A stretch of 64,000 nucleotides of DNA from Epiperipatus broadwayi (GCA_028023455.1 JAQFVV010012418.1:6877244-6941243); one strand, 5' to 3'. Shown: positions 36,583-47,790, counted from the first letter of the stretch. The notes: generated by a model not told the origin, from the letters alone. A program made the numbers and translations.

Positions 36583-37228
36583 GTGAAGAAATATAATTTT
36601 TTTTTAGCAAAGTTATATACCAAATATCTAAATGATAAAGATGTACCAGTTGATTGGAAGAAAGCAGTATTAATATTAATATTTAAAAAAGGTGATAAAG
36701 AAGATATTAGAAATTATAGACCTATCAGCCTTTTATCAGTTTTATACAAAATTTTTACCAACATAATGACAACTTGTCTACAGAGAACTTTGGATTTCCA
36801 CCAACCAAGAGAACAAGCTGGATTTAAAAGTGGTTTTAGTACAGTAGATCATATTCAGGTATTGAGAGAAGTTATAGAAAGGACAAATGAATGAGTTGCC
36901 ATTATGCTTTGGATTTGTAGATTATGAAAAGGCATTTGATTTTATAAACATTTCTTCAGTGATTAAAGCATTGGATCAGGAAGGTAGAGATCCAAGTTAT
37001 TGTCATATTTTAAAGAATATTTATAAAAATGCAACAGCAACAATTAGATTACATAATGATACTAGGAAAGGCAACATTGAGAAGGATACAAGACAGGGTG
37101 ATTCCATATCTCCAAAACTTTTTACAGCAGTGCTGCAAGAAGTATTTTGTGGATTAAAATGGGAAGCTAAAGGAGTAAAAATAAATGGAGATTATTTAAA
37201 TCATTTGTTTTTGCAAATAACGCTTTAG
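36583..37228 (+). pseudogene. Reverse transcriptase domain of the LINE
   Basis: Two overlapping open frames cover the domain. The first (36583-36894) has VDWKKAVLILIFKKGD (residues 23-38), NYRPISLLSVLYK (44-56) and QAGF (78-81). The second (36887-37228) has motif A as VDYEKAFD (11-18) and motif B as RQGDSISPKLF (69-79). Motif C, expected as FADD, reads FANN at 37210-37221 in a shifted frame, so both catalytic aspartates are lost, and the following helix is deleted down to ALELQELSDG. The reverse transcriptase therefore cannot have been active since that change. Confidence 0.85.
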
Positions 37229-37905
37229 AGCTGCAGGAATTATCAGATGGAAATAGGACTAAAGATAAATGTTAAAAAGACTTAAGTAATGTTCAATGGA
37301 TTTTCTCAAAATATGAAAATAAAGATTGATTATGATGAGTTATAACAAGTTAACAGCTACAAATACCTTGGTCAGATTATTAATACAGATGAAAACATAA
37401 TGGATGAAATTAATCATAGAATTGAATTTGGTTGGAGTACTTTTGGTAGAAATAACTTTGATACTAAAAGGAAATATGCCTATGTGTTTGAAAAAGAATG
37501 TTTTTAATAAATGTGTTTACCAGTTCTTACTTATGGATATGAGACTTGGACACTTAGTAGAAGAGCAATACAGAGATTTCAGACCACTAAAAGGAGAGAT
37601 GCATGTTGGGAGTAACAAGAAGAGATTGAAAATGCAATATATGGGTAAGAGAACAGAGATTACTGACCTGATTGAAAAAATTAAAAGACTGGAGTTGGGC
37701 TGGACATATTTCTAGAAGAGATAATAGATAGACAATTGAAATCTTAAACTGGATTTGAAGAGATTGTAAAAGACCCAGGAAGAGATGGATGAAATAAGAA
37801 AGTGTGCAGGGGTGACATGGAGAAAAGAAGCTAAAGATCAGAGATGGATTGAATTTGGAGACCTTCATTCTGCAGTGGATTGATAGTGATGATAGAAATA
37901 AATAA

Positions 37906-38436
37906 TTCATAAACTATACAACTTTATATATACAACCCTTTATGATTTTTCATTAATTTTTAATTGACCAGTTAATAAAATTTATTGAAGTTTTATAAAT
38001 ATACAATTATTTAAGTTATGATTAATATATATTTTATATACTTTTTGAATCTTTAATGTAATTTAAAGATTCAATATTTTTTGTAGCATCTAATATGTCC
38101 ATATGTTAAGTAGGAATGTATTTAGTAGATTTATTGTCTTGCCTATTAATTGTATTATCTTCTTTGGCTCTTATCTCTGATTTTCCCGTATAGCCATAGT
38201 AAATCATATTGTATTGGCCACAATTAATTTTATATATGATTTCTTCTTTTTTTTGTATTTTATATGGTCTTTTAATTTATCCAATCTTTTACTATTTGAC
38301 CATCCAATATTTATATGCTTGTCAATATAATTTTTGTTCTTATTAATGTATTAGACATTTTGGAATAGTATGAACATTTGATCAATTTTTTATTTGAACT
38401 ATTTTACTATTATAATTATAGTGTTTTCCTGAAGGT
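37906..38436. other. AT-rich spacer, no gene seen
   Basis: No motif or repeat was recognised between the LINE 3' end and the PLE left terminal repeat. Confidence 0.45.
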
Positions 38437-38499
38437 TTATGATGATGGTGTTTTAGTTATACTTTTATATTGGACTATTTCCATTATGGAATATGAGTA

Positions 38500-39800
38500 T
38501 TGAATGTCTTTAGAAAAAATTATTTTTATTTAAGTATTCCAAATACATTCATAGAAAAGTGGCAAAAAATTCGATACTCAGTATGGAAACAAAGTTACAA
38601 GCATTACTCAGAAAGCATCACCGGTACTTCACCGATTCAGAAAAAAAGTAAAATAATATCATACTTCAGCAAAATTCCTCATCTTTATGGTCTACCTAAA
38701 ATCCATAAGGATCATGTTTCGTTAAGACCTATTGTTAGTTCTAGAGATTCACCTTGCCAAAATTTGACAAGATTTCTTCTCAGTTTTAAGTCCTTTGGCA
38801 TACAAGACCCAATCCTTTGTCATGAATTCTAGACACATTGTAGAATTAATCAAGAACATGAAAAATTTTAGTAACTGACTTACTGGTAAGGTTTGATGTG
38901 GAAAGTTTATTCACAAATGTACCACGTGAAGAAGCATTGTCTATTGTGAGGAAAAGATTAAATGGTGATATTTTACAAACTAGAACCACTTTTCCTATTG
39001 ACAGTATAATGGAACTATTAACATTCTGCATAAAAACAATCTACTTTCAATATAACAGAATTCTTTCAACAAAATGAAGGAAGGCTATAGGCTCACCATT
39101 GTCTCCCCTGATTAGCAATATTTACATGAAAAAACTTGAAACCTTAGTTATAAAAACTACTCCATATCCACCTAAAGTTTGACTTCACTATGTAGATAAT
39201 ACATTTGGTAAAGCACTGCTATAACCTTTCTGGAAATTCACAATAGATTCAGAACAAGAACAAAAATTGGCATTCTTAAATGTTCTCGTGACAAGACTCC
39301 CTCATGGCAAAATCAAAACTATAGTTTACTGAAAACCTCCACATACAGGACATACCTAGCCTATACATCCAATCACATCAGAAACACAAAACATAGAATT
39401 ATAATATCATTATGGCACAGAGCAAAAATAGTTTGTTCAGAAACCAGCGATTTGGAAAAAGAAATGATCTATATAGAACCAACTCTTATGAAAAATGGTT
39501 ATCCACCAGCCATTATTAAGAAAATATTAAATAGACAACAACAACAAAAAAAAACAATAGAAAAAACAATTATTGGTACTATAGTGTACCCATACATTTC
39601 AAAAATAGCAGACAAATTAGGGAAAATCTGCGATCAGTATAATGTCAGAACTGCTTTCCAGAGCCATATCATACTATGAAGAATTATAACATCTACAAAG
39701 CCTAAACTTGAAATGCTGAAAAGAAAAAAACATCTATGAAATACCATGTGAATGTGGAAGAACATAGATTGATAAGACCAGACGAGTCATCCCATTGAAA
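38500..39800 (+). pseudogene. PLE RT and GIY-YIG endonuclease reading frame, broken
   Basis: The first open part (38500-38832, 110 codons) includes YGLPKIHK (residues 63-70) and RPIVSS (76-81), hallmarks of PLE RT. In shifted frames follow FDVESLFTNVPREEA (38892 on; catalytic D kept), KAIGSPLSPLISN (near 39085; motif B), and LHYVDNTF (39183 on; motif C, second D changed to N). Then come FTIDSEQEQKLAFLNVLVT and, at 39452-39679, a 75-codon open part rich in K, I and Q. The nuclease begins NIYEIPCECGRT, followed by a stop and IDKT where YIGET is expected, so the GIY-YIG motif is destroyed. The product would have been an RT fused to an endonuclease. Confidence 0.8.
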
Positions 39801-40094
39801 AGCAATTGAAAGAACCCAAACCGATGATTAGAATAGAAAAATCAGATATGTCTAAGGTAGCAGACAATGCATGCTATGTTCAATTGGAAAAATACAAAAA
39901 TATTTGATAGAGAAGAAAAGTATAAAGAAGAAAATTTAAAGCTGTTCACATGACAACAGCAAAAAATTCCATAAACCAAACCAGTGTGACTATACGTAAT
40001 GTATGGAAATCATTAATCATCTTTGCTCTTTGGAAAAAGTAGAGATATCAGGAAAAACCTCATACATAAATATAAGAAATTTTTACTAATTGTT

Positions 40095-40240
40095 GCCTTT
40101 GACAGGATGGATGTTGATTAGAGCATTACCTTAAAATTCAATATTCAAGAATCTAAGGATCCAGGTTTGAATCCCATGCTAGTACTGTCACTGGTCAGAC
40201 CAGCAATACCTGAAGAAGAGGGGAGAATACCTCTCAATAT
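40095..40240 (+). other. PLE 3' region: tRNA-like then hammerhead-like segment
   Basis: 40095-40180 resembles a tRNA with a good T arm and B box (CAGGTTTGAATCCCATG, near 40163-40179), an anticodon-like ACCTTAAAATTC and a weaker D arm (GATTAGAGC). It is followed by CTGAAGA (40210-40216), a perfect 5-bp stem AGAGG/CCTCT (40217-40221 with 40230-40234), and then CAATAT where a hammerhead would have GAAAC. Comparison with the copies at 46.9 and 47.8 kb, which keep GAAAC but have a mutated first box, supports an ancestral hammerhead-type core. Hammerhead motifs are known from terminal repeats of PLEs; the tRNA-like part is my own observation. Confidence 0.5.
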
Positions 40241-40388
40241 ATGCATATAGTAACCTGCTTGATGTGCTATTACTAACAGTTGAATGTATTTGGAATATTT
40301 AAATAAAATAAAATTTTTCTAAAAACATTCAATACTCATATTAGGTGATGGAAGTATTCCAATATAAAAATACAACTATCATCATTAT

Positions 40389-41504
40389 AATTTTGATATT
40401 ATTAGATTTTTTAGAATTAAAAAGTATATTTTTAATAGTCCTATGTCTTAACTCATTAATCATGGAGTAAGAATAATAATTTATTAATCTAATTAACATT
40501 AATATTACAAGTGGATGTGCATATGCATGAGACATTAAACAGTTGTGGTTATAAGTTATATGCACACTATAAAATACACACACACACATATATATATATA
40601 GTGGATATATAAAGTCAAATGCTAATCAAACTTATATACGTACAAAAAGTACATATAGGCAAACATATATGTACAAATAAATATATATATAGGCAGACAT
40701 ACAAGGTTCAACTGCTAATCCAGGCTAGTCTATAATATCTGACATAAATTAACTAGGCTTGCATGTTCTTTTGCTTACTAAATCCATTTGCTAATTAATA
40801 CAAGATAGAAAATGGATCTTCAAACCTAGGTGGCCCTTGAGGTGTTCAAAATAATATCAATGAGATCTGTAAAAATTCTAATCGGCTTATTCAACCTTCA
40901 GGAATCAAGATCCTGGGCATCTAATGATTTTCCCCTACTGGTTCTCTTCCACTGCTTCTGGTAGCAAAATTGTCTTGAAGACAATGATGAAACATGCTGT
41001 TCTTTGTCTCCACCCCCTTTTTAATGTATTCCAATCCCTTTTGTTTTGTGTAGTAGTTTATATTTGAAAAATCTGGGTGGTATTTGTTTTATTAGCATAA
41101 TCATTGCTCTGTAATTGTTTATTCATTGCTTCCAGTAATCTATTATAAACTATACATTTTGCTTAATTGCATTTTTACTGAATTCATATTAATCTGATTA
41201 TGACTATTTTTATTTCCTCTAGATTAATCTTATAACTTATTAAATACATAAGTAGATTTTAGCTTATTACACATGTACATGCTTTATAAATACATATTTT
41301 GCAAATAGTTTTAGGATTATATCCATAATCTTTATCTAAATTATAAAATGATTATAATGATGATAGTAATAACAGTTCAAATATGAAATGAATCAGACTT
41401 TTATATTATCCCAAAATTTATAATGCATTAATAGAAAACAAAAATATTGAAAAACATATAAACACTGGATGGTCTAATAATAAGTCTGGATAAATTAATA
41501 GGTA
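40389..41504. other. AT-rich spacer, no gene seen
   Basis: It includes a CA/TA microsatellite (40574-40601). A less AT-rich pocket at 40815-41030 has no frame or repeat partner that I could find. Confidence 0.45.
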
Positions 41505-41870
41505 ATTATAAATTAAGAGGTGATATAAAGTACAAAAAAAGAATTGCATATAAAATTAATTGTGATCATTACAATATGATTTATTATGGTTGGAAAGGGA
41601 AGCAGTTAGAGGTAATAACTAAAGAACATAGTAATGCAATTAATAGGCAAGATGATAAATCTGCATATGATATATGTTCACGACTTAACATATGGATATA
41701 AAATAGATGCTAAAAAATATTAAACCTTAAAATTATATTAAAGATTCAAAAAGACAAATATATGAAACCTACTATATTAAACATATCTTAAATAATTGTA
41801 TGAATATTGATAAAACTTCATTAAATTTAGTTAATAACTGGTGAATTAAAAATCAATGGAAAATTATATA
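41505..41870 (+). mobile_element. PLE GIY-YIG endonuclease fragment
   Basis: One frame reads RIAYKINCDHYNMIYYGWKG from about 41541, then TKEHSNAINRQDDKSAYDI. This corresponds to the YKIPC-C--YIG-TG and EH--A---D--SA blocks of the PLE-type GIY-YIG nuclease; the YIG is YYG. It is a different PLE lineage from the 38.4-kb element, whose nuclease starts YEIPCECGR. Downstream the frame dissolves into stops. No RT sequence is attached, so this is an isolated 3' fragment, as expected from 5' truncation. Confidence 0.5.
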
Positions 41871-41951
41871 ATATACATAAAGTTGGACTGTGTAAGTATT
41901 ATATATATTGTTATATAATCAATTTCTTTAAAATTATATTGAATCTATCAA

Positions 41952-42935
41952 AACATCACATGATCACTATCTCATATGCTTACGCAAGCTGTTAATAACT
42001 GTAGCAAACTCCATACAGTAGTGCCATCATGTATAAGCCTTCACAATCAATGGATGCAGGAAGGTTTGTGTATAAAATCTATCTAATGCCTATTTATCCA
42101 ATATCCCCAGTCTACTTTCTAGATTATGGCTTTCATTAGTGAGAAACCTTGGATTTGAGAACACTGCACATAGATATTAGAATCTAATATAATTCTCCAG
42201 TAATACCTTTTTGGTATTTAGTTAATTATAAAGTTAGAAGCCCAATAAGGAAATACTTTAATGTTTTCAATCCTATTTCATTTGCTTGTATAGTCATTGA
42301 TTTGAACTCAGTTCAGCATCTATACATTTTGGTGTCTTTGGTTTTTCAAAAACCACAATCACCATTATCCTATAGGCAGGATAAATATAAAAGCATGAAA
42401 ACATCACATGATCACCATTCCATATGCTTACACACTTAATAACTAGCAAACTCCATACAGCAGTGCCACCAAGTGCAAGCCTTTATGATTAATGGATGCA
42501 ATAAGTTTCTGCATAAATATAGAGTTTATGCACACATCATCTTGTATCCATTGATTATAGCTGCTTACACTTAACAGCATTAATATATGAAGAATTTGTT
42601 AGTTATTAACAGCCCTATGCAAGCATATAAAATGGTGATCATGTGATGTTTGATTTTATACCCTTCCTGCCTAAAGGATAATGGTGACTGTGGTTTTTGA
42701 AAAACCAGATAGCAAAATGTATAGATGCTGAACTGAGTTAAAATCATTGCCTTATATCCTGATATCTAGGTGCAGTGCTCTCAAACCCAAGATTCCGCAC
42801 TGATGAAAGCCATAAGCTAGACCCTAGTCTGGGAATATTGGATGAAAGGGCACTAAATAGAAATTTTATGCACAATCTTCCTGCAACAAAAGAGTATAAA
42901 GGCTTGCACTCCTAAATGGAGAGCTTACTATTGTA
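41952..42935. mobile_element. Nested palindrome of four foldback-element units
   Basis: Four copies of one unit of about 110-130 bp occur here, two forward (from 41952 and from 42405) and two inverted (about 42520-42650 and 42850-42935). Shared words are CATCACATGATCACCAT, CAAACTCCATACAG and AATCAATGGATGCA. The inner pair is extended by a further inverted repeat (42290-42380 against 42665-42755; GAACTCAGTTCAGCATCTAT and GGTTTTTCAAAAACCACA). The outer pair is extended by the segment GAGAACACTGCACATAGATAT (42158-42180) and its partner near 42765-42785. The whole block could fold into nested hairpins. It is related to the simpler element at 31218-31585 and has no coding capacity. Confidence 0.7.
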
Positions 42936-44131
42936 TTGAATTTTTATAAAAAATATTCTACTTTACTGTTGTTATTTTACTACCATTATGAAACAATAAA
43001 TAATGTTCTATTGGTTAAAGTTAAAATAGATGCTTAACATTTGAAAATGGTATAAAACCATGAGCTGAAAAAGGTTTTATGTGTAATTATTAATATATTT
43101 ATATAGCTTCTGTATATGATTTTTATTAGATTATAGTTAGTTTATTTCATGATTTCAAAACAACATGAATAATTTGATAAGTTCATATAAAAATTTTCAT
43201 CAATTATATATATATTGTAATGCACACGTTGCCATTTATAGTTTTCTTGTAATATATAAATAACTAAATAAAGAAAACAAACTATTTAATAAAATATATA
43301 TTGTTTTGATATGAATCTGAAATAAACCATTTCTTTATTAAATTTTAAAATGAAATATTTTGTTTAAATTATTGTCTAATGATAACAATGCCTTATTAGA
43401 ATTAGAAGAGTCATGTGTTCACAAGCCAATGTTTGAAGAAAGAAAGATTGCATTTTGAGTTACCTTAACCACAGAAACAATTTTTTTAGCAAGAACACAT
43501 ACTTCTTTTGCTTAAAAGTTTATATTTTATAAATATATTTAAGACATAAAGCAGAAAAATATGCATTGTGAGTAAAACTTAAAGAGAGGGGGCATGAGTT
43601 TTCCTCCTTATTTGGTATCTTTATGATTAAAATGAAATGGATATGACAATTGTTATACTGTTCACCATAAAACTAAGATCATTTGAATTCATCATGGATT
43701 ACAACAGCAATAATAATTGGATATCTAATGATTCAAATTGTTTATGGACCCTTATATTTGTGTTTTGTCTAGCAAAAAGGTACCAAAGGAAACATCATTG
43801 AATAATGGAATATCAGCTGAAGTCATATATATATATATATGCAAAACTGTGGTAACAGACACCAATAAAGTCTTTTAAATTAACAGTCAGGTAAGTTTCA
43901 CATTTTTTTAAAAAAAAAAATGCTTTAAAAAAACATAACTTTAATGATAAAACAGCTGTTTTTTTATTAATAATTTTCATTAATATAGTCTTACATATCA
44001 TACAATAATTTTTAGACAATATGATAAATATAAATTTTCTTTTTTTTAAAAAAAGTAAGATTAAAAACTTTTATCTTGTTTCCTCATATTATGAAAAAGA
44101 ATTTAACTTTAACCCTTCTATGACTATATGC
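42936..44131. other. AT-rich spacer, no gene seen
   Basis: A short TA tract lies at 43829-43841. The minus-strand open frame 43813-44019 and plus-strand frame 44021-44215 are AT-driven, and the latter runs into the tandem duplication that follows. Confidence 0.45.
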
Positions 44132-44332
44132 TTTAATAATTTAAAATGTATATTGTATCTGTTAATTGCAATCTTAAAATGTGATGGTAAATTATCAAGT
44201 ATTATAAGGTATTAGATGGCAGTTGGTATGTTTAATAATTTAAAATGTATATTGTATCTGTTAATTACAATCTTAAAAAGGGATGAAGGTAAATTATAAA
44301 AATACTATAGGATATTATATTGCAGTTGGTAA
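44132..44332. repeat. Tandem duplication, two units of about 100 bp
   Basis: Unit 1 (44132-44230) and unit 2 (44231-44332) both start TTTAATAATTTAAAATGTAT and end GCAGTTGGTA. They differ by scattered substitutions and a few small indels, so the duplication is not very recent. No coding or regulatory role is evident. Confidence 0.75.
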
Positions 44333-45908
44333 ATTAGATTTTTGATCTTTATTTTTGTTACCTCAGTAAGTTAATGCTTATTTCAATAAATTTATATTAT
44401 TATTATTATTAACCTTAGTACTTTTATTTTATTACACAATTTATTTTACAATTAAGATAATTAATTGTACATTCCGTTCTATACTTTATTATCAAATAAG
44501 TCATCATTTTTTGAATTGTATCTTCTTTTCCAAGCAAGATACTCATTCTCTGAACCATTGGTGCCTTACAAATTTATGAATCCATTGTAAATATAAATTT
44601 CCATAGAACCATTTATGAATCAACATATTTGTCTATTTATTTTAGTTGCATAAGTACATTTATATAATATATTTTACAGTGCCCAAATATTTAAGGCATA
44701 CATGGAGAAAAACACTTAGTTCACAATTTTATTTATTATATGTAGTTGCTCAAATTTGAGGCACTTGTAGGCCAGCTGGCCCTACTCAGTTTTTTTTTAT
44801 TATTCATAATTATCCAAATCTGCAAGCTATTCAATGAACACTTATTTTACTTTTACATTTTAAGTCTTTACTGATTTCCTTCACATTTGGCTCATCCAAC
44901 AAGAAAATATTGCTATTCATGAGATTTTACTTAATTAGCTTTGTTCATATATTTTAAAACATACCTTCATAATATATATTATTCAAAGGTTAAAGCTATT
45001 TATAGACTAAAAGTTAGAGGCCGCTGGATTGATCATTAGAAGAGTAAAATAAAATCTGTTAAGTAGAATTCAATTATTATCCTATCTTGTAACTTGAAAA
45101 TCACATGATGTTATGCAATTAACAATACAATTATTACTGCTGGTGAAATATATTTTAGTAGAATATAGTTTAATAATGTCATCAGTTTTGGTTTTCTTAA
45201 ATGAAATTCAAAGCAGACACTTTTTATCAAGCATATCATAAAAGACTAGATCAAATTACAAAAATATTAATAATGATTCTTATAAACTTTTAAATATGTG
45301 GATTAAAATAATTGTCATTGATTTATAAAGGAATGTGGGTTTGTCAATGAATTTTTGAATTAAATATTGAATATAATGGCATTTATTCTCTTAAAAGCCA
45401 TGAATATTTAAAAATCTGTTCTAATTCAATTTACTTATGCAGTAATTAAAATATGACTTTAATTTCAAATGTCTTAGAATATATTGTGTCTAAAATTTTG
45501 TAGAACATAAAAATAAAATACATTTTGTTTATTGTATACATGTATTGTAAAAAAAGTCTAAGAATTTATTTAAATATTCACAAATATTCTTTAAACATTT
45601 TGACCCCTGTTAGCATACAATAATGGTGCCATCCATACATTAATATATAATTGATTTTATACTATTATTATTTATATTTTTAATGTATATTTATAACAAT
45701 AAAGAGTTGTGAATCATCCAGTGAAAATTTTAAGTTATTGCATATCAGTTTTTAATCGAATTCCTTTTTTCTTAAACAATTATACATATTGAAGAAATTA
45801 TTTAAAATCAATTATGACAAAAGATTTTTGAAAATCATTAGTAATTTTAAAAAATGCAGATTCAACAATTTCCTATTAATTTTATATGAATATTTCTCAA
45901 ATAGAACC
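44333..45908. other. AT-rich spacer, no gene seen
   Basis: No element or gene could be supported in this stretch. Confidence 0.45.
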
Positions 45909-46173
45909 AGATGCATATTGCTAGCCGAAATTCAAATCTAAAATGGTTGTAATTAGCAAAATAAGATTTTTGCTGATTTAAATTTAGCATTTCTTGTTTA
46001 CATGGATTTGAATTTCAATATACATTACATCTTGGTGGCTTACAGGCAAGAATTTAGCCTCCTGCTTGTGCCATTTTATTCAGTTTTATATTTGTTTCAT
46101 GCTCTGGTTCGAAAAAAGTAACTTTTGGTGAGAGTAACATTTTAGATTTGAATTTCAGCTAGTGATATGCACC
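45909..46173. mobile_element. MITE-like element with 36-bp terminal inverted repeats
   Basis: The left terminus (45909-45944) and right terminus (46138-46173) are inverted copies with few mismatches, sharing AAATTCAAATCTAAAATG. The 265-bp length, long TIRs and lack of coding sequence are typical of a miniature inverted-repeat transposable element. I could not identify a target-site duplication or superfamily. Confidence 0.6.
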
Positions 46174-46256
46174 TAATTCATGTTTAGGTATTTTCAAAAT
46201 TTACAATGTCTATTGTGTAAGTGTTGCTTTGTATGCATAATTAAAAAGCATATTTA

Positions 46257-46442
46257 TTAGCAAAATAAGATCATTGCTCATTTAAATTTCCCACTTCCTA
46301 TTTGCATGGGTATGAAATTTCAATATGTATGACATCTTTGTAGCTTATAGACAAGATCTTAGCCTCTAGATTGTGCTACTTTATGCAAACTTATGTTTGC
46401 TTCACCAAAGTGCTCAGCTATGAAAAAAAGTATGATTTGGTA
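46257..46442. repeat. Second partial copy of the MITE interior
   Basis: This segment repeats 45953-46131 in the same orientation at an offset of about 304 bp (TTAGCAAAATAAGAT at both starts; GAAAAAAAGTATGATTTGG here against GAAAAAAGTAACTTTTGG). Divergence is considerable. Together the two copies look like a tandem insertion or an old duplication of the element without its termini. Confidence 0.6.
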
Positions 46443-46894
46443 AATATTTTATATTTCTCAAAATTTTTATATTAATGAAAATGTATATACATTACACCAT
46501 TCTAATAATTTTAAGATAAAACCAGTAGGTCTGCAATTTCTAATGCCTTCTTTATTATCTTTCTTAAATATCAATATTACAACTGCATTCTTCCAATTAT
46601 CTGGTGCATCTTTATAATTTAGATATTTGATATAGCTTTGCCAATAATTTTTCTATTTCTTCATCTGCTTCTTTTAAAATATCAATAACAATTTGATCAT
46701 TTTCTGAAACCTTTCCCTTCTATATAAATTTAAAAGTATATCCACCTTTGTATTTGTCTGAAGGTTTGTAATGATGGTATATTATAAGATGTGATATGTT
46801 GAATGTATAGAAAATTTTAAACTTTATTTAAACTTTTCAAATACAAACAACTTTGTTAGTAATAACACACAAATAGACAATACAGGTTAGTAAT

Positions 46895-46945
46895 TACACA
46901 ACGTTTCGAGTAATAGTATTCTCCACTCTTCTTCGGGTGTTGCTG
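46895..46945 (-). ncRNA. Hammerhead-ribozyme-like core, left PLE copy
   Basis: In minus orientation, CCGAAGA (46929-46935; consensus CUGANGA, second base changed) is followed by GAGT/ACTC pairing and GAAAC (46902-46906). The next bases, GTTGTGTAATTAC, could supply a short stem III and a GTA cleavage triplet. Stem I pairing between GGCCAGCAA and TTACTAACC is weak, with several A-C mismatches. The copy is probably inactive. Confidence 0.4.
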
Positions 46946-46972
46946 GCCTATACACACAATGACAATATTCGC

Positions 46973-47055
46973 TTAGAAGTTGAACTCGCATCTTTAGATT
47001 CTTGAATATTGAATTTAAGGCAAACACTCTATCAACTGAACTATTTTGTCAAAGG
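46973..47055 (-). other. tRNA-like domain, left PLE copy
   Basis: In minus orientation it has an A-box-like TAGTTCAGTTGA (47031-47042) and a B-box-like GAGTTCAACTTC (46975-46986), separated by an anticodon-like GCCTTAAATTCAATATTC with a long variable region. Its partner at 47708-47790 has a better A box. It lies between the nuclease stop and the hammerhead-like core. Confidence 0.55.
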
Positions 47056-47146
47056 CAACATATAGTAGAAATATGATATATTTATATATGAGGGTTGGTT
47101 CAAATCCTCCTGAGTCCTTCAATTTTTTTTTTTAATCTAATTATTT

Positions 47147-47452
47147 TTATTTTTTCCTAAGAGCAAGAATAATTAGAGGCTTCCATACATTGTATATTGC
47201 CACACTGGGTTGACTTATAGGATTATTTACCATTGTTATATGAGCAGCTTCCTTGAATTTTCTTCTATGCATTTTTTCCTCTTTATCCAATATCTTTGTA
47301 TTTTCCTACTTAAGCATATGGTTATTAGTACATACATGATCTGCTATGGTAGACACATGTTTTTCTTTTTTAACCATTAGTTTGTGCTCCTTCAATCACT
47401 GTTCAACAGGCCGACAGGTCTCACCAATGTATTTCCTTCCACATTCACATGC
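47147..47452 (-). pseudogene. GIY-YIG endonuclease fragment, left PLE copy
   Basis: The minus-strand frame reads ECGRKYIGETCRPVEQ, a stop, LKEHKLM, TIADHVCTNNHML, a second stop, ENTKILDKEEKMHRRKFKEA and NPISQPSVAIYNVWKPL, ending with a stop at 47147. The order YIGET, R/E helix, EH, ADH-N-H, RE-R--KE and the final W-P is the PLE type of GIY-YIG nuclease. Only two in-frame stops separate it from an open frame. The start is lost at the inversion junction. Confidence 0.8.
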
Positions 47453-47619
47453 TTAAGCGGGAAAATACAAAGATATTGGATAAAGAAAAAAAAATGCATA
47501 GAAGAAAATTCAAGGAAGCTGCTCATATGACAATGGTAAATAATCCTATAAGTTAACCCAGTGTGGCAATATACAATGTATGGAAGCCTCTAATTAATCT
47601 TGCTCTTAGGAAAAAATAA
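47450..47619 (+). pseudogene. GIY-YIG endonuclease fragment, right PLE copy
   Basis: The plus-strand copy starts later in the nuclease (from ENTKILDKEKKMHRRKFKEA) and runs to the same terminal stop at 47617-47619. It agrees closely with the left copy at nucleotide level, so both came from one source element and one event. The YIG active-site part is not included. Confidence 0.75.
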
Positions 47620-47707
47620 TTAGATTAAAAAAAAAAATTGAAGCACTCAGGAGGATTTGGACCAACCCTCATATATAAATATATCAAATTTCTACTATAT
47701 GTTGCCT

Positions 47708-47790
47708 TTGACAGAATAGCTCAGTTGGTAGAGCGTTTGCCTTAAATTCAATATTCAAAAATCTAAAGGTGCGAGTTCAACTTCTAAGCG
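47708..47790 (+). other. tRNA-like domain, right PLE copy
   Basis: TAGCTCAGTTGGTAGAGC (47717-47734) is an essentially perfect tRNA D arm and Pol III A box. GAGTTCAACTTC (47773-47784) is a B box with a few changes. Between them GCCTTAAATTC takes the place of an anticodon arm and a long variable region follows. It could act as an internal Pol III promoter or mimic a tRNA; either is inference. Confidence 0.6.

Larger units (their letters stand above)
35200..37905 (+). mobile_element. RTE-like LINE (family A), best preserved copy
   Basis: One strand carries, in order, an APE-type endonuclease (35218-35871), a linker region (35927-36600), a reverse transcriptase (36583-37228) and a C-terminal tail (37404-37905) with YGYETWTLSRRAIQRFQTT in one frame and ITDLIEKIKRLE in another. 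This architecture, and the wording of the RT (NYRPISLL, QAGF, LPLCFGFVDYEKAFD), fit the RTE/BovB group of non-LTR retrotransposons. The reading frame is broken at least at 35640, 35750, 36365, 36600, 36890 and 37230. Other copies in the window are 11218-12229, 19323-22115 and 46505-49440. It would have copied itself by target-primed reverse transcription, but it is now inactive. Confidence 0.85.
38437..40388 (+). mobile_element. Penelope-like element with inverted terminal repeats
   Basis: A 5' repeat (38437-38550) and a 3' repeat (40282-40388) are inverted copies of each other, sharing AATATGAGTATTGAATGT and TATTCCAAATACATTC. Between them lie, on the plus strand, the GLPKIHK and RPIVS blocks (38680-38740), RT motifs (38890-39210), the post-RT block (39220-39680), a GIY-YIG nuclease start (39727-39790), and a non-coding 3' part with tRNA-like and hammerhead-like segments (40095-40240). 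The same 3' part occurs at 46.7-48.0 kb, so the two belong to one family. PLEs often carry such terminal repeats in direct or inverted orientation. No clear target duplication was identified. Every domain is interrupted, so the copy is inactive. Confidence 0.85.
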
